From contig JAKSRM010000001.1 of NCBI GenBank assembly GCA_024403615.1, positions 124,001 to 188,000 of the forward strand: DNA of 64,000 nt, read 5' to 3'. Shown piece by piece: positions 9,371-18,821 of this stretch. A model generated the notes under the pieces. That model had not been told where the DNA came from. It did not search any database and worked only from the letters and a program-made list of their open reading frames with translations. A program made the translations under genes and the position numbers. This stretch comes from Lachnospiraceae bacterium. GTDB taxonomy: Bacteria; Bacillota; Clostridia; Lachnospirales; Lachnospiraceae. Every line of letters begins with the position of its first letter. The first letter of the stretch is position 1.

Positions 9371-10279
9371 ATGAGAGGAAAAATTATCAAAATTTTATCA
9401 GGCTTTTATTATGTAAGAACAGACGGAAATGCAGTAGTAGAGTGTACTGCGAAAGGTTCCTTCCGGAATGAAAACATTACTCCGTTAGTTGGCGATGACG
9501 TTTTCTTTGATGTTATCGACGGCTATAATCGGACGGGTGTTGTTACGAAAATTCTTGACCGGAAGAATGCTTTGGATCGGCCGGCAGTAGCTAATGTTGA
9601 CATGGCTATGGTTGTTTTTGCTGTAAAATCCCCAAATCCAAACTTAAGTATTCTTGACCGTTTCTTGGTTCAGATGAGAAGACAGAATATCGAGACGATT
9701 ATTGTTTTTAATAAAAAGGACCTTGCAAAGGGATATGAAATTAAAGACCTGAAAAAGATTTATAAAGACTCTGGTTGTAAGTTGTACTTTGTTTCTGCAG
9801 GATCCAGAAATGCTCCTTCTTACTTCTCCAATCTCTTCTTCTTGAATAAGAAATTGAAGAATAAGATTACCGTAATGGCTGGTCCTTCTGGCGTTGGTAA
9901 ATCCACTCTGTTGAATGCATTAGCCGGCGGAAATGATGAAATCGCACCAATCGGCGATCTTAGTGCAAAGTTAGGAAGAGGAAAACATACGACCCGTCAT
10001 AATGAAATTTACTGGGTTCAGAAAAAGACGCAGATTGTTGACACCCCGGGCTTCACTTCTTTACTGGTAAAAGATGATGATTATACAAAAGAAAACCTGC
10101 AGGATGCGTTCCCAGAGTTTGCTCCATATAAAGGCCAGTGTAAATATGGCAACTGCAGCCATATTAAAGAAAGAGACTGTGCGATTGAAAAGGCAGTAGC
10201 TGAAGGAAAGATTCCACAGTCCAGATACAATAGCTACAAAGCTATTTATGGAGAAATCAAATCACAGAAAAAATATTAA
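9371..10279 (+). CDS. rsgA: Ribosome small subunit GTPase RsgA
   Basis: 302 residues. Circularly permuted GTPase that checks late 30S maturation. An N-terminal OB fold (about 1-65) is followed by a permuted G domain with the G4 motif NKKD, then G1 GPSGVGKST and the G3 DTPGF. The C-terminal zinc knuckle CKYGNCSHIKERDCAIE holds the Cys/His ligands. The usual partner order prkC-rsgA-rpe is kept. A GGTGG site lies 5 bases before the ATG. Confidence 0.96.
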   Translation: MRGKIIKILSGFYYVRTDGNAVVECTAKGSFRNENITPLVGDDVFFDVIDGYNRTGVVTKILDRKNALDRPAVANVDMAMVVFAVKSPNPNLSILDRFLVQMRRQNIETIIVFNKKDLAKGYEIKDLKKIYKDSGCKLYFVSAGSRNAPSYFSNLFFLNKKLKNKITVMAGPSGVGKSTLLNALAGGNDEIAPIGDLSAKLGRGKHTTRHNEIYWVQKKTQIVDTPGFTSLLVKDDDYTKENLQDAFPEFAPYKGQCKYGNCSHIKERDCAIEKAVAEGKIPQSRYNSYKAIYGEIKSQKKY

Positions 10280-10286
10280 AAATGTT

Positions 10287-10312
10287 AAACGCGTGCTGAA
10301 GGGCATGCGTTT
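10287..10312 (+). other. Hairpin between rsgA and rpe
   Basis: A 10-bp stem (AAACGCGTGC pairs with GCATGCGTTT with one G-T) closes a 6-base loop just after rsgA. No long T-run follows on the plus strand, so it is more likely an mRNA-stabilising or weak attenuating hairpin than a full terminator. Confidence 0.45.
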
Positions 10313-10337
10313 ACTTTAGAGTAATGGAGGAAGAAAC

Positions 10338-10994
10338 ATGAATATTTTGTCGCCATCAATTTTGGCAGCAGACTTTAAAAAGTTAGGTGCACAGTTAGAA
10401 GAAATCGGATCCAATGGAGCAGAATATGTTCATATTGATGTTATGGATGGAAAATTTGTTCCTAGCATCTCTTTCGGAATGCCGGTGATTAAATCGATCC
10501 GTTCTGCAACGGAAAAAGTATTTGATGTGCATCTGATGATAGAGGAACCTATCCGTTATATTAACGAGTTTAAAGAGAGCGGAGCAGACATCATTACCAT
10601 TCATTATGAAGCCTGTGCAGATGTTGCAGCGACCTTAAAAGCTATTAAAGATGCTGGTCTGAAGACCGGTCTTTCTATTAAACCGAAAACGGATACTGCA
10701 GTAGTAAAAGAGTTCCTTCCTCTTTGCGATATGATTCTTTTAATGAGCGTAGAGCCTGGCTTCGGTGGACAGAAGTTCATTGAAAATTCTACAGAAAGAG
10801 CAAAAGAATTAAAGGCTCTCATTGATGAATCTGGCCTTAACATTGATTTAGAGATTGATGGTGGAATCAATCTGGAAAATGTGACCGTAGTTTTAGATGC
10901 TGGCGTAAATGTCATCGTTGCAGGTAGTGCAGTATTTAAGGCACCAGCAGAAAACACAAAGAAATTCATGGAGATTTTGAATGAAAGAAATTAA
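10338..10994 (+). CDS. rpe: Ribulose-phosphate 3-epimerase
   Basis: 218 residues. Interconverts ribulose 5-phosphate and xylulose 5-phosphate in the pentose phosphate pathway. A TIM barrel with the family signatures SPSILAADF, HIDVMDGKFVPS, VEPGFGGQ and EIDGGI. Start ATG 8 bases after TGGAGGA. In many Firmicutes thiN follows; here pfkA follows instead and overlaps by 14 bases, tying two sugar-phosphate enzymes together. Confidence 0.96.
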   Translation: MNILSPSILAADFKKLGAQLEEIGSNGAEYVHIDVMDGKFVPSISFGMPVIKSIRSATEKVFDVHLMIEEPIRYINEFKESGADIITIHYEACADVAATLKAIKDAGLKTGLSIKPKTDTAVVKEFLPLCDMILLMSVEPGFGGQKFIENSTERAKELKALIDESGLNIDLEIDGGINLENVTVVLDAGVNVIVAGSAVFKAPAENTKKFMEILNERN

Positions 10995-11949
10995 AAAAAT
11001 TGCTGTACTGACCAGTGGCGGAGATGCTCCGGGAATGAATGCTGCAATCCGTAGCGTTGTCCGGGCAGGAATCGATGCTGGTTATGAAGTATACGGAATC
11101 AACAGAGGCTATCATGGCTTACTGAAAGGCGAAATTAATAAAATGAGCACCAGGGATGTTTCTGAAATTATTCAAAGGGGCGGAACGATGCTTATGACTG
11201 CCCGTTCCAGAGAATTTGCAACTCCGGAAGGCGTAGCAAAAGCAAAAGAGATGCTGGATATTTTCGGCATTGATGCTTTGGTTGTTATTGGCGGTGATGG
11301 AACCTTCCGAGGAGCGAAAGATCTGGCAGAACAAGGCGTAGCAGTAATCGGAATCCCGGCTACCATTGATAATGATGTAGCGTCTACTGAAGCAACCATT
11401 GGCTTTGATACTGCTACCAACACAGCAATCGAGGCCATTGATAAAATTCGTGAAACAGCTTCTTCTCATGAAAGATGTTCTGTCATTGAAGTTATGGGAA
11501 GAAATGCCGGATATATTGCCCTTACGGTTGGCATCGGTTGTGGGGCAGAATGTGTTCTGATTCCGGAAGTTCCTTTCGATTTTGAGGAAGATGTTTGCCA
11601 GGTGCTTATTAAAGGCCGCAATATCGGTAAACATCATTTCATTGTTGTTTTGGCAGAGGGCGCAGGCAACGCGGTTGAAATGTCTAAAAAGATAGAAGAA
11701 AAAACTGGTATCGAAACCAGACCTACGGTTTTAGGCTATCTCCAAAGAGGCGGAGCTCCTACCGCTAATGATAGAAACTTAGCTTCCTTAATGGGAATTA
11801 AGGCGGTGGAATGTCTGCAGAACGGAAAAGCCGGACGTCTTATGGTTGTGAAAGATGGAGCCGTAAAAGACATTGAAATTAAAAAAGGTCTTAGTATGAC
11901 TAAGACCATTTCTCCGGAAATGCTTTCGGAAGTTAAAAAACTGTTTTAA
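10981..11949 (+). CDS. pfkA: 6-phosphofructokinase, ATP-type
   Basis: 322 residues, usual for bacterial PfkA. Phosphorylates fructose 6-phosphate in glycolysis. TSGGDAPGMNAAIRS and GGDGTFRGA form the nucleotide site. Gly rather than Asp follows GGD, as in ATP-dependent enzymes, and PATIDNDV lacks the Lys of pyrophosphate-dependent enzymes (PKTIDND). Ala replaces the Gly common in PGTIDND. The start lies inside the end of rpe, so translation is probably coupled. The gene ends 4 bases from the convergent queA stop, leaving no room for a separate terminator. Confidence 0.93.
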   Translation: MKEIKKIAVLTSGGDAPGMNAAIRSVVRAGIDAGYEVYGINRGYHGLLKGEINKMSTRDVSEIIQRGGTMLMTARSREFATPEGVAKAKEMLDIFGIDALVVIGGDGTFRGAKDLAEQGVAVIGIPATIDNDVASTEATIGFDTATNTAIEAIDKIRETASSHERCSVIEVMGRNAGYIALTVGIGCGAECVLIPEVPFDFEEDVCQVLIKGRNIGKHHFIVVLAEGAGNAVEMSKKIEEKTGIETRPTVLGYLQRGGAPTANDRNLASLMGIKAVECLQNGKAGRLMVVKDGAVKDIEIKKGLSMTKTISPEMLSEVKKLF

Positions 11950-11953
11950 ATAA

Positions 11954-13009
11954 TTACTTTTTCAGGAACATGGCATCGCCAAAACTGAAAAATCGATATT
12001 TTTCCTGCACTGCGGTTTCATACGCGTGCAGGATTTTTTCTCTGGAAGAGAAGGCGCTGACTAACATTACCAAAGTGGATTCCGGTAAATGGAAGTTGGT
12101 AATCAGACAGTCTGTTACTTTAAATTTATAGCCTGGATAAATGAAAATATCCGTCCAGCCGGAAGATGCAGTCATAGTACCGTCTTCTGCGGCAACGGAC
12201 TCCAGAGTACGGGTAGAAGTAGTGCCTACGCAGACAACCCGGCCTCCGTTAGCTCTGGTTTCATTAATAGCAGCAGCAGCTTCTTCCGTAACGATGTAAA
12301 ATTCGGAATGCATCTGGTGGTCCAGAATATTTTCTTCTTTTACTGGACGGAAGGTACCTAAACCAACATGCAACGTAACATGGACAATACGGATTCCTTT
12401 ATCTTCTATTTGCTGCAACAGTTCTTTAGTAAAGTGAAGACCTGCCGTAGGAGCAGCGGCGCTTCCGTCATGTTCTGCATATACGGTCTGATAGCGGTTC
12501 TGGTCTTTTAATTGATGAGTGATATAAGGCGGAAGAGGCATGGTGCCCAGTTTGTCTAAAATCTCCTCAAATATTCCATCGTATTCAAAACGAATAATAC
12601 GGTTTCCATCTTCTAAAACATCAATAATTTCTCCATAAAGAGGAGCATTTTCCCCTTCGCCAGAGTCCTTTGTTAAACCGAAAGCCAGTCGACAACCTTT
12701 ACGAGCTTTCTTTCCTGGCTTCACCAGACATTCCCAATCCGTATCGGTTTTTCTGGTAAGAAGGAGAATTTCGATGGTCGCTCCCGTATCCACTCTTACT
12801 CCATAAAGACGAGCAGGAATAACTTTCGTGTCATTAATAACCAGACAGTCCCCGCTGTTTAAATATCCAACGATATTTTTAAAGGTATCGTGGGTCAGTT
12901 CTCCGGTTTCCCGGTCCATAACAAGAAGTCTGGAAGAAGAACGATCTTCCAGCGGATCCTGAGCAATTAATTCTTTTGGTAAATCATAGTAAAAATCATG
13001 TAAATTCAT
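11954..13009 (-). CDS. queA: tRNA preQ1(34) S-adenosylmethionine ribosyltransferase-isomerase
   Basis: 351 residues. Moves the ribosyl part of SAM onto preQ1 in the tRNA wobble position, making epoxyqueuosine. Recognised by the N-terminal [37 protein letters not shown] and the C-terminal [16 protein letters not shown] segment. It stands alone on the minus strand; tgt is not in the window. A TGATAGAAT extended -10 lies about 20 bases upstream of the start, but no good -35 was found. Confidence 0.95.
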   Translation of the reverse strand: MNLHDFYYDLPKELIAQDPLEDRSSSRLLVMDRETGELTHDTFKNIVGYLNSGDCLVINDTKVIPARLYGVRVDTGATIEILLLTRKTDTDWECLVKPGKKARKGCRLAFGLTKDSGEGENAPLYGEIIDVLEDGNRIIRFEYDGIFEEILDKLGTMPLPPYITHQLKDQNRYQTVYAEHDGSAAAPTAGLHFTKELLQQIEDKGIRIVHVTLHVGLGTFRPVKEENILDHQMHSEFYIVTEEAAAAINETRANGGRVVCVGTTSTRTLESVAAEDGTMTASSGWTDIFIYPGYKFKVTDCLITNFHLPESTLVMLVSAFSSREKILHAYETAVQEKYRFFSFGDAMFLKK

Positions 13010-13112
13010 AGCCTTGTTATTCTATCACATTTTAAGAAAATGGGTAGCCAAAATATGAAGGGAATTTCATTAAAATTTAATGAAAAAGAAAGGCGGAAGC
13101 CTTGCTTTTTTC

Positions 13113-13141
13113 TTGTTACTATAGGTGTTTCGTGATACAAT
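13113..13141 (+). promoter_or_regulatory. Sigma-A-type promoter for the DUF853 gene
   Basis: TTGTTA (13113-13118), 17-base spacer, TACAAT (13136-13141), with TG one base before the -10 (extended -10). The predicted leader is about 100 bases. A short stem AAGGC/GCCTT with a GGAA loop and a T-run lies just before it. Confidence 0.55.
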
Positions 13142-13250
13142 TAAAAAGCGCGACTAGGCGTTTGTTTTTGTTACAAAAAATTATGATTAAAATATAAAGA
13201 AATCGTTTTGTGATCTATTTCTGTATTAGCGAAAAACCGGAGGAAAAATT

Positions 13251-15059
13251 ATGTTTTTTGATGACAAAATCTGGATGGCAAAAAATGAAAATCCTATTTA
13301 TCTGCTACCGAAAATGGCGAACCGCCATGGTCTGGTAACCGGTGCTACAGGAACCGGTAAAACTATCACCATTAAAGTTATGGCAGAGACTTTTGCGGAT
13401 GCTGGAGTATCCGTATTCCTGTCGGATATCAAAGGTGACCTGACTGGTATGAGTCAGCCTGGAATTGATTCCGAAGATATGCAGAAACGTATCGCAAAAT
13501 TCGGTTTGGATGAAGCTGGATTCCAATATAAAGGATATCCAACCACTTATTGGGATGTTTTTGGAAAGAAAGGCGTTCCTGTTAGAACGACGATTTCTGA
13601 AATGGGACCAATGCTTCTTTCCCGTTTAATGGGTCTGTCCGATGTTCAGGAAGGCGTTTTAAGTATCATCTTTAAAATCGCAGATGATCAGGGCCTTTTG
13701 ATTCTGGACCTGAAGGATTTAAGAGCAGTTGTTCAAGCCGTTGGTGATCATGCAAATGATTATAAAACATCTTATGGAAATATTACGACAGCCAGCATTG
13801 GAGCTATCCAGAGAGGACTGCTTCAGTTGGAGACTCAGGGCGCGGATAAATTCTTTGGCGAGCCTGGACTGGATATTATGGACTGGATTCGTACGGATGA
13901 AAACGGCGTAGGAATGATTAACGTATTAAATTGCGAGCAGTTATTCCAGCAACCAGATCTTTACGCAGCGTTCCTGCTTTGGATGCTTTCTGAGTTATAT
14001 GAGAGATTACCAGAAGTTGGCGATCCAGATAAGCCGAAGATCGTATTCTTCTTTGATGAGGCTCATTTATTATTTAAGATTGATTCCAAAGAGTTAATGA
14101 ATAAAGTAGAGCAGGTCGTAAAACTGGTTCGTTCCAAAGGCGTTGGTGTTTACTTTATCAGCCAGAGTCCTACAGATATTCCGGACGTTGTTCTGTCACA
14201 GTTGGGAAATAAAATTCAGCATGCTTTACGAGCTTATACTCCAGCAGACCAGAAAGCAGTTCGGGCTGCAGCCATGAGCTTTGTTGTAAATCCGGAATTC
14301 AAGACGGAAGAAGTAATTACCCAGTTAGGAACGGGCGAAGCTTTAGTATCCTTCCTGGATGAGAAGGGTGCTCCTAGCATGGTTCAGAATGCGAAGATTC
14401 TTCCTCCACAGAGCCAGATGGGAACCATTGAAGATGAATTATTACAGAGTCTGATTGCTTCCAGCGATATGTATGCGAAGTATTATCAGGCCGTAGATAG
14501 AGAGTCTGCTTATGAATTATTGACTGGAAAAGTTGCTGGTGCGCCACAGCCGGCAGCAGCTCCACAACCAGCAGTTACTCCACAGCCAGCACCGTTAGAA
14601 GGCCCATGGGATTGTGGATGTGGCCAGCTCGGAAATACCGGATTGTTCTGTCAGCATTGCGGAAAACCTAGAAATCAAGGCTATGCTCCTGGAACGGCTC
14701 CTATCGCAGCAGCTGCAGTAACTACCGCAACTGTAGCAGAAGGTCCTTCTCTGGTACAAGCCGCTCAGGCAGAGCGTGAAGCAGCCTTAGCAGCTCAGCA
14801 GCAGGCAGCAGAACCTTCTCTGGCAGCAGCTGAGGCAGCAGAAAGAGAAGCAGAGGCAGAACCGAAGCTGACAAAAGAGGAACTGGCTCAGATCCGCAAA
14901 GAAGAAAGAGAAAAACTGAAAGAAGAAGAGAGAAAGAGAAAAGAAAGAGAAAAAGCTAAGAAAGAAGCAGGGAAAGTTGCTTCCAGTATCTTAACTTCCG
15001 CAGGTAAAACTGCTGCAAATAAACTGTTAAGAGGTCTTATCGAAAACTTAGTAACATAA
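13251..15059 (+). CDS. HerA-like ATPase, DUF853/YjgR family, with C-terminal zinc ribbon
   Basis: 602 residues. P-loop ATPase of the HerA/FtsK group. Walker A GATGTGKT lies about 30 residues in, Walker B is [12 protein letters not shown], and SQSPTDIPD is a typical DUF853 segment. The family's cellular job is not settled; DNA translocation is an inference from HerA. After the ATPase core (to about 430) comes a Pro/Ala/Gln linker, a zinc ribbon ([17 protein letters not shown]), an Ala/Glu-rich segment and a highly charged Lys/Glu stretch likely to be coiled coil, ending near a short hydrophobic tail. Start ATG 7 bases after GGAGGA. Confidence 0.85.
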   Translation: MFFDDKIWMAKNENPIYLLPKMANRHGLVTGATGTGKTITIKVMAETFADAGVSVFLSDIKGDLTGMSQPGIDSEDMQKRIAKFGLDEAGFQYKGYPTTYWDVFGKKGVPVRTTISEMGPMLLSRLMGLSDVQEGVLSIIFKIADDQGLLILDLKDLRAVVQAVGDHANDYKTSYGNITTASIGAIQRGLLQLETQGADKFFGEPGLDIMDWIRTDENGVGMINVLNCEQLFQQPDLYAAFLLWMLSELYERLPEVGDPDKPKIVFFFDEAHLLFKIDSKELMNKVEQVVKLVRSKGVGVYFISQSPTDIPDVVLSQLGNKIQHALRAYTPADQKAVRAAAMSFVVNPEFKTEEVITQLGTGEALVSFLDEKGAPSMVQNAKILPPQSQMGTIEDELLQSLIASSDMYAKYYQAVDRESAYELLTGKVAGAPQPAAAPQPAVTPQPAPLEGPWDCGCGQLGNTGLFCQHCGKPRNQGYAPGTAPIAAAAVTTATVAEGPSLVQAAQAEREAALAAQQQAAEPSLAAAEAAEREAEAEPKLTKEELAQIRKEEREKLKEEERKRKEREKAKKEAGKVASSILTSAGKTAANKLLRGLIENLVT

Positions 15060-15129
15060 TAAAAAAGTGAAGAAGTGAACGCCGGAATCGGCTGTAGCGA
15101 AACCACGATGTATAGAAAGGCAACGTAAA

Positions 15130-17562
15130 ATGAAAGCAGTGTATAATCACAAGGAAATTGAAAAGAAATGGCATGACATTTGGGAAGAAAAACCTGTAAA
15201 TGTTGACGATGGCAAGAAGGATAAATATTACTGCCTGGATATGTTTCCATATCCATCCGGATCCGGACTTCATGTAGGTCATTGGAGAGGATATGTAATC
15301 AGTGATGTTTGGAGCCGTTATAAATTAATGCAGGGCTACTACCTGATTCATCCAATGGGATGGGATGCGTTTGGTCTTCCAGCAGAAAACTACGCAATCA
15401 AGATGGGAATCCATCCTGCAATTACTACCGCAGACAACATTTCCAACATTAAGAGACAGATGAACCAGATCGCAGCTATTTATGACTGGGACCGTGAAGT
15501 AAATACTACAGATCCTGACTTCTATAAATGGACGCAGTGGATTTTCGTTCAGATGTTCAAAAAAGGCCTTGCTTACGAGAAAGAAATGCCAATTAACTGG
15601 TGTCCAAGCTGCAAGACTGGTCTTGCAAACGAAGAAGTTGTAGACGGCAAATGCGAGAGATGCGGCGCAGAAGTTACAAAGAAAAATTTAAGACAGTGGA
15701 TGCTGAAAATTACTGCTTATGCAGATAGACTCCTTGAAGATTTAAAAACACTGGATTGGCCGGAGAAGGTTATTAAGATGCAGACCGAATGGATTGGTAA
15801 ATCCACCGGTGCTGAAATCGATTTCAAAGTTGACGGAACGGATAAGTCCATCACCGTTTATACCACTCGTCCGGATACCCTTTATGGTGCTACTTTCATG
15901 GTTCTTGCTCCAGAATATGCAGGCGCTTCAGAATTAGCAACGGAAGACAGACAGAAGGAAGTTGATGATTACATTTTCAAGACATCCATGAAATCTTCTG
16001 TAGATCGTCTTCAGGATAAAGAAAAAACTGGTGTATTCACCGGAAGATATGCAATCAATCCTCTGAATGGTGCGAAAGTTCCTATTTGGTTAGCAGATTA
16101 TGTACTGGCAGATTACGGAACCGGCGCTATTATGTGCGTTCCTGCTCATGATGACAGAGACTTTGAATTTGCAACAAAATTCAACCTTCCAATTATCCAG
16201 GTTATTAGCCCGGATGGAAATGAAATTGAGCCTTTAGAGAAAGCTTATACTCAGTCTGGTATTGTTATCAATTCTGGCGAATGGAACGGAAGAAAATCCG
16301 ACGAGCTGAAGAAAACTGCTCCAGATGAAATTGAAAGCAAAGGCTTAGGAAAGAAACAGGTAAACTACAAACTTCGTGACTGGGTATTCAGCCGTCAGCG
16401 TTACTGGGGTGAACCAATTCCTATTATTCACTGCCCAGACTGCGGATGTGTTCCTGTACCAGAAGATCAGTTACCATTACTTCTTCCAGAAGTTGAAAAA
16501 TATGAACCTACGGGCACCGGCGAATCTCCACTGGCAGCCATTGATGAATGGGTAAATACCACTTGCCCATGCTGTGGAAAACCTGCAAAGAGAGAAACCA
16601 ACACCATGCCTCAGTGGGCTGGTTCTTCCTGGTATTTCTTAAGATACGTAGATCCACACAACAAAGAAAAATTAGTAGATCGTGAAAAAGCAGATAAATA
16701 CCTGCCAGTAGATATGTACATCGGTGGTGTAGAACATGCTGTTCTTCATCTGCTTTACTCCAGATTCTATACAAAATTCTTAAATGATATCGGCGTAGTT
16801 GATTTCAATGAGCCATTTAAGAAACTGTTCAACCAGGGCATGATTACTGGTAGAAACGTTAATACTGGTGAAATCGAAAAGATGAGTAAATCCAAAGGAA
16901 ACGTAGTATCTCCAGATGACATGGTAAATGACTATGGATGTGACTCCTTAAGACTTTACGAATTATTTATCGGACCTCCAGAGCTGGATTCTGTATGGGA
17001 TGCTAGCGGTATTGACGGTGTATATCGTTTCCTTGGCAGATTTTATAATCTGGCAATGTCCAGTCTGGAAGCTGGCGTAGAAGCTACTCCGGAAATGATT
17101 AAACTCCGTAATAAACTGGTTCGCGATATTACCAAGAGATTGGAAGCATTCAGCCTGAATACCGTTATCAGCGGTTTCATGGAATATAACAACAAATTCG
17201 CAGACCTGGTTAAGAAGACCGGCGGAATCGATAAAGAAACTATTGAATGCTATATCCGCTTATTGGCCCCATTTGCTCCTCATGTTGCAGAAGAAATGTG
17301 GCAGGCATATGGACACGAAGAGAGCGTATTCGATGCGAAATATGGTTGGCCAACCTATGACGAAGAACTTTGCAAGGACGACGAAATTGAAATTGGCGTT
17401 CAGGTAAATGGTAAAGTAAAAGTAACCATTACCATTCCAGCTGGTTGCAGCAAAGAAGACGCTATTGCAAAAGCGAAGGAGGCTTTAGGAGACAAGCTGA
17501 CAGGAAATATCGTAAAAGAAATCTATGTTCCTGGAAGAATTGTTAATATTGTAGCTAAATGA
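15130..17562 (+). CDS. leuS: Leucyl-tRNA synthetase
   Basis: 810 residues, class Ia synthetase charging tRNA-Leu. The HIGH-type motif is HVGH (about residue 50) and KMSKS is at 584-588. The editing CP1 domain (TTRPDTLYGATFMVLAPE, DYGTGAIMCVPAHDDRD) and a zinc-binding CPSCKTGLANEEV segment are present. The 70-base space before it holds no recognisable T-box element. AAAGG lies about 9 bases before the ATG. The stop overlaps the next gene as ATGA. Confidence 0.97.
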   Translation: MKAVYNHKEIEKKWHDIWEEKPVNVDDGKKDKYYCLDMFPYPSGSGLHVGHWRGYVISDVWSRYKLMQGYYLIHPMGWDAFGLPAENYAIKMGIHPAITTADNISNIKRQMNQIAAIYDWDREVNTTDPDFYKWTQWIFVQMFKKGLAYEKEMPINWCPSCKTGLANEEVVDGKCERCGAEVTKKNLRQWMLKITAYADRLLEDLKTLDWPEKVIKMQTEWIGKSTGAEIDFKVDGTDKSITVYTTRPDTLYGATFMVLAPEYAGASELATEDRQKEVDDYIFKTSMKSSVDRLQDKEKTGVFTGRYAINPLNGAKVPIWLADYVLADYGTGAIMCVPAHDDRDFEFATKFNLPIIQVISPDGNEIEPLEKAYTQSGIVINSGEWNGRKSDELKKTAPDEIESKGLGKKQVNYKLRDWVFSRQRYWGEPIPIIHCPDCGCVPVPEDQLPLLLPEVEKYEPTGTGESPLAAIDEWVNTTCPCCGKPAKRETNTMPQWAGSSWYFLRYVDPHNKEKLVDREKADKYLPVDMYIGGVEHAVLHLLYSRFYTKFLNDIGVVDFNEPFKKLFNQGMITGRNVNTGEIEKMSKSKGNVVSPDDMVNDYGCDSLRLYELFIGPPELDSVWDASGIDGVYRFLGRFYNLAMSSLEAGVEATPEMIKLRNKLVRDITKRLEAFSLNTVISGFMEYNNKFADLVKKTGGIDKETIECYIRLLAPFAPHVAEEMWQAYGHEESVFDAKYGWPTYDEELCKDDEIEIGVQVNGKVKVTITIPAGCSKEDAIAKAKEALGDKLTGNIVKEIYVPGRIVNIVAK

Positions 17563-18821
17563 TTACCTTTCAGATAATTATTATTCTTATTCTTTTAGTG
17601 CTTTCTGCATTCTTTTCATCTTCAGAAACAGCACTGACAACCATCACTCCTCATCGACTAAAATCTTTAGTCGATGAGGGTGTTAAACACGCGGAGGTTC
17701 TGGAAAAAGTCCTGGATAATAAGGACAAGATGCTCAGCGTTATTTTGATTTGCAATAATATTGTAAATCTGACGGCTTCTGCCTTGGCAACCATTGTTGT
17801 ACAGAAGCTTTTCGGTTCTGCTTTTGTTAGTGTCGGAACCGGTATTTTAACTCTTTTAGTACTGATCTTTGGAGAAATTGCACCGAAGACCATGGCCACC
17901 TACCGGGCGGAAAAAATAGGCCTTAGATTTGCTCCAGTGATCAATGTTTTGATGATTGTATTTACTCCGATTGCGGCAGCCATTAATTTCCTGGCAAAGG
18001 GCGTTCTCTTCTTGTTTGGAGTAAAGAAAGAAGAGCATACGGAGTCCTACACGGAAAATGAAATCCGTTCCATTGTAGAAGTGAGCCACGAAGAAGGCGT
18101 TACCACCAACGAAGAAAAAGACATTATTAACAATGTTTATGATTTTACCGATACTACGGTAAAGGAAGTTATGGTGCCGAAAATCCATGTAGCGTCTATC
18201 AATATTGATTCCGATTATGAAGAAATCATCAAAGTTTTTAAGGAAACTCATTTTACGAGACTTCCGGTTTATCACGATGATGGAGAAGAATTCGTAGGTC
18301 TGGTGAATGTAAAGGACCTTATTGATATCGATCCGGAAGGATTCCGAGTAAGAAATATTCTTCGTCAGACGGGCTATACCTATGAAGGAAAGCACTTGTC
18401 AGAGCTTCTGGTCGAAATGAAAAAGGAAAGAACCGGATTCATGTTTGTTCTGGATGAATACGGTGATACTACAGGTATCATTACCTTAGAAGATCTGTTA
18501 GAAGAAATCGTTGGCGACATCAAAGATGAATATGACGACGATGAAGATTTGGAAATTGTAAAAACCGGTGAAAATGTTTACGAAGTTCAGGGACAGTTAA
18601 GTCTGGATGATGTAAATGAAGAAATTGGAACGGAATTTGAATCCGAAGACTATGACTCTATCGGAGGTCTTTTGATTGAGCAATTAGAACGTATTCCGGA
18701 AGAAGGAGAATGGGCAGAAGTACAAAATTGTATTTTGACGGCAAAAAAAGTCGATAAAACAAAAATCCTTCTCGTAGAAATAAAAATAAACGAAAAGCAG
18801 GAATCAATTCCAAATGATTGA
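17559..18821 (+). CDS. CNNM/HlyC-CorC family membrane protein (DUF21, CBS pair, CorC domain)
   Basis: 420 residues. The N-terminal DUF21 region (about 1-190) has four hydrophobic stretches with the small-residue SAFFSSSETALTT motif. A CBS pair follows (about 205-330; VMVPKIHV, DEYGDTTGIITLEDLLEEIVGDI), then a CorC_HlyC domain (about 345-410). Related proteins move or regulate Mg2+ or Co2+; the name hemolysin is historical. It overlaps leuS by 4 bases and the P-type ATPase gene by 8, so it may form a small ion-handling unit with that ATPase. Confidence 0.9.
   Translation: MITFQIIIILILLVLSAFFSSSETALTTITPHRLKSLVDEGVKHAEVLEKVLDNKDKMLSVILICNNIVNLTASALATIVVQKLFGSAFVSVGTGILTLLVLIFGEIAPKTMATYRAEKIGLRFAPVINVLMIVFTPIAAAINFLAKGVLFLFGVKKEEHTESYTENEIRSIVEVSHEEGVTTNEEKDIINNVYDFTDTTVKEVMVPKIHVASINIDSDYEEIIKVFKETHFTRLPVYHDDGEEFVGLVNVKDLIDIDPEGFRVRNILRQTGYTYEGKHLSELLVEMKKERTGFMFVLDEYGDTTGIITLEDLLEEIVGDIKDEYDDDEDLEIVKTGENVYEVQGQLSLDDVNEEIGTEFESEDYDSIGGLLIEQLERIPEEGEWAEVQNCILTAKKVDKTKILLVEIKINEKQESIPND

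Noticed and set aside
15060..15129. T-box leader of leuS
   Set aside because: The gap is only 70 bases and lacks the AGGGTGG-type T-box and a terminator.
17559..18821. Hemolysin
   Set aside because: The HlyC/CorC label is historical; the DUF21-CBS layout fits an ion-transport-related protein.
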